Shown piece after piece: positions 43,870 to 52,228 of a DNA stretch of 64,000 nucleotides. The DNA is from an uncultured Poribacteria bacterium. Its GTDB lineage: Bacteria; Poribacteria; WGA-4E; PCPOR2b. The stretch covers positions 3,133,623-3,197,622 of the forward strand of contig OY282444.1 in assembly GCA_958296125.1 (NCBI GenBank), in the 5' to 3' direction. The position numbers and the translations under genes are program-made. Within the stretch, counting starts at the first letter, position 1. Every line of letters begins with the position of its first letter. Under the pieces are notes generated by a model that worked only from the letters and a program-made list of their open reading frames with translations, had not been told where the DNA came from and did no database searches.

Positions 43870-46800
43870 CTACTTTTCTTTCAACATCTTGTCCGATGCC
43901 ATTGCCGCTTGGATCTGATGGCGCTGTTCCTGAAGGTATGGATCCCCCGGTGCGAGACGCATCGCTGCGTCAACTGATTTTAACGCCTCATCGTGCCTAC
44001 CTTGGGCGAGGTATACTTTTGCCAAATCGCTGTGTGGCATCGGTTCATTCGGCGCGAGTCGCATCGCAGCCTTGAAAGCATCAACCGCTTGTCTAAACTC
44101 GTTCTTATCTGCATAGATAACCCCCAACAGGTTATGTACACGCCAAGAATTTGCATCCACCGCCAACGCCTGCTGCGCGTATTCAAGAGCTTCGGGCAGC
44201 ATTTTCTTATGAAAATGATAAATCGATGCCATAGCACCGAAAATGATGGCGGGGAGATTTGGATCCAATTTCTCAAGCCTCTGGTATGTGTACAACGCTT
44301 CGTCGTACCGTTCTTGACGTTCATAAATCGGCCCGAGCAATGAATAAAGCTCTGGGCGATTCGGCTCATATTTAAGTGCCTCTTCAAACGCGTCCGCTGC
44401 CTTTGCCAACTCGCCCTGAAGTTCATAGGTGATGCCCAGTTCAACCTGTTTTTGCACATCCCGTGGATTGCTTTGCAGTGCCTGTTTAAGGGCTTTTTCA
44501 GTCTGCTTGAGTTCCCTTTGATAATCCTTGTTTGCCACTGCTACCGCAGCCCCAAGATTAGACCGAATTGTATTATCGTCCGGATTAATGGCTAGTGCCT
44601 GATTCAATACCCCAACAGCCTTCTCATATTCTCCTTTGGCATATTCAATCTGTCCCTCAATCAGCTTCTGCGTAGCATCAAAGTAGAGATCGATTTGCCT
44701 TCGCACTACGATTTTGTCGTTCATCGTGCGACCATAATTCACCAAATAGGGCGTGGAGCGTTCACGGTATTTCGCTAGCCCTGCAATGTTTTTGTGAGTT
44801 GTATTCACCAGTGCACGGGGATGGAAGAATTCCAAGCGCGGGTGATTGTCTGTATGGGTTGTGCCATCGCCGCTATACGCTCGGACCACCTTCTCACCCA
44901 TCATGAATGAATCGAGGAGTGACATCCCATCGAGGTCGTCGCCTGCAAGGGCCGCGTGAACCCTCGGAATCTGTGTCCTTTCCATAAAACGTTTATAATT
45001 AATCTTGAGCCGCTCTGGCGTACCAATCAGGATGGCGAAGTCCGGCGTGTATTTATACCAGATTGTCGTGTTTGGAAACACCGCGATAAAGGTCCTTACA
45101 ATCATCTTGAGATGTGTCTCCGGCATCCGCCTGAGCGGTATCCATTGGCATATTATACCATCCCCTGTGAGAATACGCTTGCACCATCTGTAGGAATCTG
45201 CGATGTAAAGGTTAGAACCTCTTGAGCTCGTAAGCGGATGGTTGGCACCTATGGAAATCACGTCGTACCGATTGGGTGTCATCAACATATAATTTCGCTC
45301 ATCATTAAATGTATGATTGAACAGCGAACTGTCGAGGACATTACGGTTCACATCAGTAAAGTATTTGCGCGCTGCTTCGATAAGTCCCTTTGGATTTTCG
45401 ACAGCGTCCACGCGCACACCGTGCTGCGTCATGGTATACGAGGTGCCTCCCATACCAAATCCGAGGACAAGTGCGCGTTCAGGGTTCGGATGCAGCAGCA
45501 GCGGCAGATGGGCAACAATGCGCTGCGCCACAGATCCTCGACGAGAAGCATCGGCGACTTGGTCATTGTCAACATAGAGCCGATGGATACCTTGGTCATC
45601 CATAAACGTGGTGATGTTCGCATCAACAGTTTCAGTATGTCCGATTAGCGTATCGCTTGCACGTTGTGTCCAAAAGGCTCCATTTTTCAGAAAGGGAGGT
45701 GAACTCCCCCATAGTAACACCATCACCCCAACCCCAACGGTTAAGATAGTGCCACCGATCGCGGTGCCGCTGAAAAGCTGTGATTTTTCCGAATGCCGAA
45801 GAATTAAAGCACACCCTATAGCCGCACTCAACCCGCCAGTCAAGAGAAGGCTCAGACGTACTCCAATTAGCGGCATCAGAATAAAACCCGTACACAACGA
45901 TCCAAGGAGCGCGCCGATTGTGCTAAAAGGATAAACCGCCGAAGCGGCACAAATCCGTGTGGCGAATGGAAAACTAGCTCCCATGAGGATTGTGGGAATA
46001 ATCATCAGGATAAAGCCAGCGACAAATTCCCAGACCCGTCCAATCCCAAAGGCGGCTTGAAATCCTTTGCTGATTCCATATAGGTTTCCAAAAGCCGGTA
46101 GGAGTGCAACAACAGATAGCCCTATCCCAATCTGCACCAATCCGAAGAGGTTTACAAACGGTTGAATCCGACGCGTGAGTGCCGCACACAGCCAGCTCCC
46201 AACGGCAATACCGAGCAGTAAGGCGGTCAGCGTAACCGAGAACGCGTAAGCTGGGTTGCCGAGAAAGGATGTCAAAATCCGTGTCCAGAGAACCGCATAA
46301 GCCATCGCACAGAAGCCGGAAAGGGCAAATGTCCATAACAGCGGTCGCCATATTTCCCCGTTTGGGGATATGCCCGATCCGTCGTCCACACGCTGCTGCA
46401 AGTCCACAGAAGTTTCAACCTGAGAGCGGTCTAAACCGAAAGCAATGCTCCCCAGAATCAAATTAATCGCCACAGCCAAATAAACCGAATTCTGAATACC
46501 TAAAAGCTGGATGAGGAAAAACCCGGCGGCGATACAACCGACGCTCGCAGCAACCATATTAATCGTGAAAAGGCGATCCGCGCTGAATCCTGCACACCTG
46601 TCCTTGGCAGACCTACTGAGAAGGGGAAGTGTGCCGCCCATCAGCGTTGATGGGATCAACAGGACGATAAATGATAGGACAAACCGAACCAATGAAAAGG
46701 AATAGAATCCCGCACCCATTCCGCGATAGATGAGAACGCAGATAGCGTTGAGAATATCCAACAGGGTTGGGAAGATGAGCGCAAAGATTCCGATTCCCGC

Positions 46801-47043
46801 GCCGAGAAAGGCATACAGACGCAATGGATGCTTTTCTCTACCCACCAAACGCCCAAAATAAAAGCTGCCGAGTCCCAGGCCCCCTACCAAAGCACTCAAT
46901 ATAGTGCTCACGGCAAACACCGGACTCCCGAAAAACAGTATTAGTTGGCGTGCCCAGATTACTTCGTAGAGTACACCACACATACATGAGGAAAAGAAGA
47001 TTAACCCAAGAATCGGTTTGATATTCGGTTTGATATGATGCAC
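43870..47043 (-). CDS. Spermidine-synthase-like membrane protein fused to TPR repeats
   Basis: Three-part protein of about 1057 residues. Residues ~10-440 hold two sets of hydrophobic helices (about 12-14 TM segments), as in fused MFS/spermidine-synthase proteins. Residues ~450-720 resemble the SpeE methyltransferase-like fold (RALVLGFGMGGTSYTM, DVISIGANHP). Residues ~770-1050 are at least six TPR units (AVGVLNQALAINPDDNTIRSNLG, ALEYAQQALAVDANSWRVHNLLG). The frame extends to a TTG at 47103. I prefer the GTG at 47043 because GGGAG lies eight bases upstream and it starts just before the first helix. Polyamine synthesis is not assured; related proteins are uncharacterised. Confidence 0.82.
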   Translation of the reverse strand: MHHIKPNIKPILGLIFFSSCMCGVLYEVIWARQLILFFGSPVFAVSTILSALVGGLGLGSFYFGRLVGREKHPLRLYAFLGAGIGIFALIFPTLLDILNAICVLIYRGMGAGFYSFSLVRFVLSFIVLLIPSTLMGGTLPLLSRSAKDRCAGFSADRLFTINMVAASVGCIAAGFFLIQLLGIQNSVYLAVAINLILGSIAFGLDRSQVETSVDLQQRVDDGSGISPNGEIWRPLLWTFALSGFCAMAYAVLWTRILTSFLGNPAYAFSVTLTALLLGIAVGSWLCAALTRRIQPFVNLFGLVQIGIGLSVVALLPAFGNLYGISKGFQAAFGIGRVWEFVAGFILMIIPTILMGASFPFATRICAASAVYPFSTIGALLGSLCTGFILMPLIGVRLSLLLTGGLSAAIGCALILRHSEKSQLFSGTAIGGTILTVGVGVMVLLWGSSPPFLKNGAFWTQRASDTLIGHTETVDANITTFMDDQGIHRLYVDNDQVADASRRGSVAQRIVAHLPLLLHPNPERALVLGFGMGGTSYTMTQHGVRVDAVENPKGLIEAARKYFTDVNRNVLDSSLFNHTFNDERNYMLMTPNRYDVISIGANHPLTSSRGSNLYIADSYRWCKRILTGDGIICQWIPLRRMPETHLKMIVRTFIAVFPNTTIWYKYTPDFAILIGTPERLKINYKRFMERTQIPRVHAALAGDDLDGMSLLDSFMMGEKVVRAYSGDGTTHTDNHPRLEFFHPRALVNTTHKNIAGLAKYRERSTPYLVNYGRTMNDKIVVRRQIDLYFDATQKLIEGQIEYAKGEYEKAVGVLNQALAINPDDNTIRSNLGAAVAVANKDYQRELKQTEKALKQALQSNPRDVQKQVELGITYELQGELAKAADAFEEALKYEPNRPELYSLLGPIYERQERYDEALYTYQRLEKLDPNLPAIIFGAMASIYHFHKKMLPEALEYAQQALAVDANSWRVHNLLGVIYADKNEFRQAVDAFKAAMRLAPNEPMPHSDLAKVYLAQGRHDEALKSVDAAMRLAPGDPYLQEQRHQIQAAMASDKMLKEK

Positions 47044-47132
47044 GGTTCCGCTCCCAAAAGCAGGCCCGCAGTCAATTTGCTGGACTGGCTGAAGCAATGA
47101 CAAACGCGAGTCGCTGCCTTAAATGTAGGGAT

Positions 47133-47807
47133 TTACTGATGCTCATAGCGATCCTGCGGATAGTAGCCGATGGCGAGCCGCCCATGGTCTAGGTCGTACA
47201 GGGGCCAATTGCTATCCGAGACACCGAACACAATTTCAAACTTTATATCCGGGTGTGTAATCGCTTGCTCAAACACACGCACTGCATCACCATGACCGAG
47301 ATGATGTGGATGTTCGGGCAACGGTCTGTCACGGTTAAAATTCCCAATTCGGACCGCGACGAACTCCATGTCGTATCGGCTTGCGTAAGAATATCCTATC
47401 GCCTCGCCGAACACCTTGCTAACCGTATAGTGACCAACAGGGCGGGTTGGCATGTCAATCGTCCGTTTGATGCTTTTCGGATAAGGGCCTAGCACCCCAG
47501 CGCGGCTAGCATACGCAATTCGTTTCACGCCGTTCAGACGCGAGGCTTCAAGCATGTTGTATGTGCCGATGAAATTGCTTTGCAGGGCGGCTTCCCACTC
47601 ACTGTCCGTTCCGGTCAGGTGGATGACAGCTTCCATGCCCTCCGTGGCTCTGAGCATGGTGCCGAAGTCTGCCACATCGCCTTCGATCGTGTCTTCGAGG
47701 TCGGGCATTGGCAGGCGGTCAAGCCCGCGGATTGTGTGTCGATCTTTCATACCCTTCACGAGTGTTGATCCAACGGCACCGGCGGCACCGGTAATGAGAA
47801 TCTTCAT
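47133..47807 (-). CDS. Short NAD-dependent epimerase/dehydratase
   Basis: Extended-SDR-type protein of 224 residues, shorter than the usual ~310. It has VTGAAGAVGSTLVK, MEAVIHLTGTDSEWE, NFIGTYNMLEASR and the catalytic YTVSKVFGEAIGY. The C-terminal substrate domain is mostly missing, as in uronate dehydrogenase-like proteins (~265 residues), so a hexuronate dehydrogenase role is possible but unproven. AGGAGGGAAGAA precedes the ATG. The enolase-superfamily gene ends upstream, 16 bases away. Confidence 0.8.
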   Translation of the reverse strand: MKILITGAAGAVGSTLVKGMKDRHTIRGLDRLPMPDLEDTIEGDVADFGTMLRATEGMEAVIHLTGTDSEWEAALQSNFIGTYNMLEASRLNGVKRIAYASRAGVLGPYPKSIKRTIDMPTRPVGHYTVSKVFGEAIGYSYASRYDMEFVAVRIGNFNRDRPLPEHPHHLGHGDAVRVFEQAITHPDIKFEIVFGVSDSNWPLYDLDHGRLAIGYYPQDRYEHQ

Positions 47808-47823
47808 TTCTTCCCTCCTATTT

Positions 47824-49050
47824 CTATTCTATGAACGAACCTTCTTTTTCCACTCGCTCATAGATACGTTCAAATTCTGACGAGCCATCGTCTTCCCATT
47901 TCTCGAAGTCAATTCCCCGGATCGCACCTTCCTCATAGCCTGTCAACCTTGCGACACTCAGGGAGCGAGCGGTGTAAACCTTGTGACCACCGGGCAGGGA
48001 CAGAATACCGATGATTCTGCCTGTTGTTAATGGTGTGCCGGAGGCGAACCGTGCGATGGCATCTTCGTCTACCTCGAAACCCAGTCCAGGGGCTTCGGGC
48101 ACAGGGGAAAATCCCTCAATCACTGGAATGCGCTCCGTTGTGATGTCCTCTGAGTATTGGTCGTCAAGGGTTATCGTATGAGCGGTTGCGGTCGGAAGGA
48201 CAGCGGCTTGGTGCAGGGTCAACGCTTTCATCAGTGTGCCGCCGCTTTGCTGGATGAGTGCTTGGATGTTTGCCTGTCCATACGCAAATCCCTTCATCAG
48301 AGTAGTCCCGATTCCACCGCCGATCATATAGATGTCTGCACAACCTTGGATGACTTCCTGAATGCCACCGAGTTGTGGGACGTGCATGATGAGCGGGAGG
48401 CGTGTCCTCTCACGTAGTTTCCGCCAGCCATCGACATCCGTCCACGGCAGTGGGTCTTCGATGTAGCCGACGATTGGGTGGTGCTTCTCCAATTCGTTGA
48501 TGATGGGAAGCACAACCGCTAAACTTCGGTTGTGGTTGAAGTCCCAGTGAATCTTAAAGCCGGGCGGTGCAACTTCTGCAGCAAGACGGGTCTGCTCAAT
48601 GACATCATACAATTCGCTAGAGTGCATCTTAAAGATGGTATAGCCTTGAGAGGCAGCGCGCTGGATTTCGTCGCGGAAAACCTCCGGCGGACATGGCCGA
48701 GTCCACGCTGCGACAGATACGGCATCTCGCACCTTTTGCCCCATCAGCTTGTAAGCCGGCACGCCGAGGTGTTTCCCCATCACATCGTAGAGTGCCATAC
48801 CTAGAGCCATGTTAAAATTGTTATGGAGAAATTCAAATGGGCTGCGCCCGATGAGCGTGTCGATAATCGACTGCGGAATTGGGTCGGGATCATCTTCATA
48901 ATCGCCGTATCCGACCAGTCCGTTATCTGTATGAACTTTGACAACTAGGTGTTCATCAATATTGCCCATGCGGACACGACCGTGATGATCGTCGTAGCGT
49001 TTCGCAAGGGGCATAACAATTGGAATACATTCAATATCGGTGATTTTCAT
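47824..49050 (-). CDS. Enolase-superfamily (mandelate racemase/muconate lactonising-like) protein
   Basis: Sugar-acid dehydratase or racemase-like protein of 408 residues. The N-terminal capping domain starts MKITDIECIPIVMP. The barrel shows FKMHSS where relatives have KxK, IHWDFNHN (first metal Asp), and YIEDPLPWTD (second metal Glu). The segment that usually supplies the third acidic ligand reads LPLIMHVPQLGG, with no acid. The catalytic machinery is thus atypical. GGAG lies before the ATG at 49050; the frame to 49122 adds a repeat-derived leader. Probably co-transcribed with the epimerase downstream. Confidence 0.82.
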   Translation of the reverse strand: MKITDIECIPIVMPLAKRYDDHHGRVRMGNIDEHLVVKVHTDNGLVGYGDYEDDPDPIPQSIIDTLIGRSPFEFLHNNFNMALGMALYDVMGKHLGVPAYKLMGQKVRDAVSVAAWTRPCPPEVFRDEIQRAASQGYTIFKMHSSELYDVIEQTRLAAEVAPPGFKIHWDFNHNRSLAVVLPIINELEKHHPIVGYIEDPLPWTDVDGWRKLRERTRLPLIMHVPQLGGIQEVIQGCADIYMIGGGIGTTLMKGFAYGQANIQALIQQSGGTLMKALTLHQAAVLPTATAHTITLDDQYSEDITTERIPVIEGFSPVPEAPGLGFEVDEDAIARFASGTPLTTGRIIGILSLPGGHKVYTARSLSVARLTGYEEGAIRGIDFEKWEDDGSSEFERIYERVEKEGSFIE

Positions 49051-49069
49051 GGTAGTCTCCTGTTCTATA

Positions 49070-49124
49070 ACCAATGGTGCTAGTTTGCAACTGTTGATAC
49101 CGAGAGTGAAACGTGAAAACAAGT
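49070..49124 (+). repeat. Dispersed intergenic element, copy B
   Basis: Matches 14637-14708 at both ends (ACCAAYGGTGCTAGTTTG and GTGAAACGTGAAAACAAGT) with a shorter middle. It sits 20 bases upstream of the enolase-superfamily gene and is read opposite to it. Confidence 0.6.
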
Positions 49125-49234
49125 AATTGGCTCATTAGTTCATTAATGAACTTTTGCACAAATGAACGAATGAACTCAATATCCTCACCAACTCGCCCCA
49201 AAGGTTCTATAATGGACAAATAGCCCCCTCTATG

Positions 49235-50053
49235 TTAGTTTATCGTCAGTGTAACTCTCTCCTGTTTGGCAATCTCCTTAACATCCGTATAAAACGCAGG
49301 TTCGGTCAGTTCTCGCGTCTCCGGTGACAATCTCGCCAACACTTCCTCTGGAAGCGGATTCTTATTGCCCTGCTCATCTTGGAAGTACTGCGTTTTATAC
49401 CGTAGGATTAGAAAGCGACGGTCTCGATCTTTCGGTTTCCAAACCAATACTCCATGTGTGAGCAGTTCCGAAATAAGCACCACGTCACCGGCGCGAGGCG
49501 TGATATTTATCATTGCTGGATGCAATTCAGGGTCGGGGTTATCAAGATCCGGGAAAAACAGCCCCTCCGGACGCTCAAACTCGCTCTTGTGAGACCCCGG
49601 AATCACAACCAATCCACCGTCGCCAGGAAACACATCCGTGAAATGGAAGAATGCCACAAGGTCATTGGCGAAGATTTGTCCATCTTTAACCTCATAACGT
49701 CGGGTCAGCCAACCGAGGTCTTCCCGTGCACAATGCAGGGGTGTTATCTGACGCTTTTCGTTTGTATTGATGGCAAGCGTTCCTCGGTTCAGACGGGGTT
49801 TTCCACCGGTCAGTTCTTTGATCATGTGCCACGTTACTGGATGGAGCGTCAAAGCCTCCAACGCTTTATCGAACGAAAAGCCGTAAGAAAACCCCTCTCC
49901 GTTCCTGTGGATGCCGGGCGGCAGTTGATCCGGCGGTGTCTGACGACATCGCTCAATGGCTGCTTGGGTATTTCGCAGTTCTTCAGGACTGAGGACGTTT
50001 TTCAGATGGAGATAACCTGTCACATCAAAGAGATATTTCTGTTTGGGTGTCAT
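49235..50053 (-). CDS. Phytanoyl-CoA dioxygenase (PhyH) family protein (3)
   Basis: Fe(II)/2-oxoglutarate oxygenase-like protein of 272 residues, a close paralogue of the gene directly upstream. It begins MTPKQKYLFDVTGYLHLKNV. The expected HxD region reads LHCAREDLGW, i.e. H-C-A-R-E-D rather than a plain HxD. GDGGLVVIPGSHKSEF and the distal LLTHGVLVWKPKDRDRR follow, with His and Arg. The ATG at 50053 has GGAGG upstream, 14 bases after the neighbour's stop. The iron-site spacing needs checking. Confidence 0.84.
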   Translation of the reverse strand: MTPKQKYLFDVTGYLHLKNVLSPEELRNTQAAIERCRQTPPDQLPPGIHRNGEGFSYGFSFDKALEALTLHPVTWHMIKELTGGKPRLNRGTLAINTNEKRQITPLHCAREDLGWLTRRYEVKDGQIFANDLVAFFHFTDVFPGDGGLVVIPGSHKSEFERPEGLFFPDLDNPDPELHPAMINITPRAGDVVLISELLTHGVLVWKPKDRDRRFLILRYKTQYFQDEQGNKNPLPEEVLARLSPETRELTEPAFYTDVKEIAKQERVTLTIN

Positions 50054-50067
50054 TGGAAGCCTCCCCC

Positions 50068-50889
50068 TCAAGACAGATGGACGATGTCTTGTTTAACAAT
50101 TTCTTTGGTATGTTGGAACCCTGCCGATGCGACTAATTCGAGTGTCTCCGGCGACAAACGGTCCAGAATCGGCTGCGGGAACGCATGTGCACCCATATAT
50201 TGCGGCTTGTAGCGCAGGACCAGTATACGACGATCCCGATCCGTCGGTCTCCATCGCAAAACACCGTGGGTGAGCAGCTCGGATATAATTATAACATCGC
50301 CCGCCTGTGCGGTGATATTTGTAAACACCGAATTCGGCTCAGGATCGATTCCGTCCGCTTCGTCGAGTGTCAACAAATCCTTTGGGCGTTGAAACTCGCT
50401 TTTATGAGAACCGGGAATTACAATCAATCCACCGTCGCCGGGGTAGACATCGGTAAAATAGAAAAAGGCGACAAAGTCATCACAATAGATACGTCCATCT
50501 TTGACCTTATAGAGGGTGCTATACCAGCCGTAGTCATCACGGGCGCAGTGTAGTCCACCGGGGTTTGTACGTGCCCGCTCGCCTTCTTTCCAGTCCGTGT
50601 GTTGCTCCCGTTTGAGCGACCCTCTGGCAAAGCGTGGTTTGTTAAAAGTCAACTCCTTGACAATTGGCCAAGTAGCTGGATGGAGCGTCAAGGCTTCGAG
50701 GCACTTATCAAATGCAAAGCCGTGTTGATGGAGCCCTCTGATTTCAAATCCGGGGGGCAGCTCCTCCGCTGGGGTTTGGATATATCGGTCAATCGCTTCT
50801 TGGGTCTCTTGCAGTGTATCGCCTGTAAAAACATTTTTTAAGTGTAAATATCCGGTGACATCAAACAAGTATCTCTGTTCAGGGGTCAT
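50068..50889 (-). CDS. Phytanoyl-CoA dioxygenase (PhyH) family protein (4)
   Basis: A 273-residue paralogue of the following gene. Shared features are the start MTPEQRYLFDVTGYLHLKNV, LEALTLHPATWPIVKELT, the candidate iron site GGLHCARDDYGWY, GDGGLIVIPGSHKSEFQRP and LLTHGVLRWRPTDRDRR. It carries an extra QHTDWKEGERARTNPGG insert before the iron site. GGAGG precedes the ATG. Tandem duplication is likely. Substrate unknown; the surrounding genes suggest carboxylate or sugar-acid catabolism. Confidence 0.85.
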   Translation of the reverse strand: MTPEQRYLFDVTGYLHLKNVFTGDTLQETQEAIDRYIQTPAEELPPGFEIRGLHQHGFAFDKCLEALTLHPATWPIVKELTFNKPRFARGSLKREQHTDWKEGERARTNPGGLHCARDDYGWYSTLYKVKDGRIYCDDFVAFFYFTDVYPGDGGLIVIPGSHKSEFQRPKDLLTLDEADGIDPEPNSVFTNITAQAGDVIIISELLTHGVLRWRPTDRDRRILVLRYKPQYMGAHAFPQPILDRLSPETLELVASAGFQHTKEIVKQDIVHLS

Positions 50890-50980
50890 TATTGAAAACC
50901 TCCATTGATTCTATTTGTGAAGCAGCATTCTGTCATGTCTTCGGCCGCAAGCCCCCAGGACATTACGCATCACCGTGACA

Positions 50981-52228
50981 TTACGCATCACCGTTCAAAC
51001 TTGCTAGCAATGTTTCCACTAGCTTCGTCGCAAATGCATCGTCGTTGATGTGATTATCCATCTCGATCAACGTAACATTGTCCCCAAGATTCGCCTTCAG
51101 ATTTTCGACCCAAGCGGCCTCTGCTTCCGCGGAGTAGAATGGCTGTCCCTCTTGATCTATCGCTGAGATGCCCTGTTTTGGGATGATCACCGTCGTGGTG
51201 CCCTTAGCTTGGCTTAACTTCTGCCCCATGATTTTGCCCAATTCAGCGTTTTCCGCAACGGTCGTTCGCATCAGCGTTACCGTGGGGTTGTGCTGGTAGA
51301 ATATCCGATCTTTAAACTGCTCCGGCACGGTGTCGGGCGGTCCAAAATTGACCATATCTAACGCGCCCGGCGCAATCACCTGCGGCACCCCAAGCGCACC
51401 CGCTGCTTCTAAGCGGTCTGGGCCCGCGCTCAAAACCCCACCAACCAATTCATCGGCGAGTTCCGTGGTCGTTACATCAAGGACACCAACGATAAATCCG
51501 CCTTTGACCAGATCTTCCATCGCCCGCCCGCCGGCACCTGTGGCGTGGAAGACGAGGACTTCGTAACCGGCATCCTCAAGGAGCTCACGCGCCTTCGTCA
51601 CGCACGGCGTAGTTACACCGAACATCGTGGCACCGATTAGGGGTTTATCCTCCGCCGCCGGTACTTCTGCGTTGACCATGCCCACGATCGCACCGGCCGC
51701 GTTTGCCAAAATCTGCCGGGAAAGGCTGTTGATGCCCGCGATGTCTACGACGGAATACATCATCGAAATATCCTTCGTATCCACATAGGGACTCGTATCG
51801 CCGGAAGCCAAGGTTGAAACCATCACCTTTGGCACACCAACAGGGACCGCACGCATCGCCATCGTTCCGATTGTCGTTCCGGCTGAACCGCCGAGCGAGA
51901 TTAAGCCGTCAATCTTTCCGGCACTCTGCAATTCAGCGATAATCTTCGCTGCGCCTTCCGCCATCGCTGCCACAGCCACGCCACGGTCGCCTCCGTCCTG
52001 AAGGGCTTGTAGTGACGTGCCCGCTGCCGCTGCAACATCACTGGCAGAGACATCCGGTTCAAAGTATGGCTCTCCCAAACTTCCCGTGTTGACAACGCAT
52101 GTTGAGGTGCCGCTTGCCTCAATCCGCTCTTTGATAAACTGAAATTCCATACCTTTTGTGTCTAATGTTCCAACGATGCCAACTGTTTTTGCCGTTTCGT
52201 CTGTGTTTATTTTGACGGTGACGCTCAT
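50981..52228 (-). CDS. UPF0261 / Tm-1-like ATP-binding domain protein
   Basis: Member of UPF0261, whose N-terminal half resembles the ATP-binding domain of tomato Tm-1; often encoded near sugar or carboxylate catabolism genes, reaction unclear. Motifs: KTVGIVGTLDTKGMEFQF at the start, SLGGSAGTTIGTMAM, KVMVSTLASGDTSPYV, MFGVTTPCV and HATGAGGRAMEDLV. The ATG at 52228 has AAAGGAG, lying just beyond the stop codon of the methyltransferase-HNH gene 13 bases upstream. The longer frame to 52384 is a shadow of that gene. Its first ~21 codons are duplicated at 53837-53898. Confidence 0.88.
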   Translation of the reverse strand: MSVTVKINTDETAKTVGIVGTLDTKGMEFQFIKERIEASGTSTCVVNTGSLGEPYFEPDVSASDVAAAAGTSLQALQDGGDRGVAVAAMAEGAAKIIAELQSAGKIDGLISLGGSAGTTIGTMAMRAVPVGVPKVMVSTLASGDTSPYVDTKDISMMYSVVDIAGINSLSRQILANAAGAIVGMVNAEVPAAEDKPLIGATMFGVTTPCVTKARELLEDAGYEVLVFHATGAGGRAMEDLVKGGFIVGVLDVTTTELADELVGGVLSAGPDRLEAAGALGVPQVIAPGALDMVNFGPPDTVPEQFKDRIFYQHNPTVTLMRTTVAENAELGKIMGQKLSQAKGTTTVIIPKQGISAIDQEGQPFYSAEAEAAWVENLKANLGDNVTLIEMDNHINDDAFATKLVETLLASLNGDA

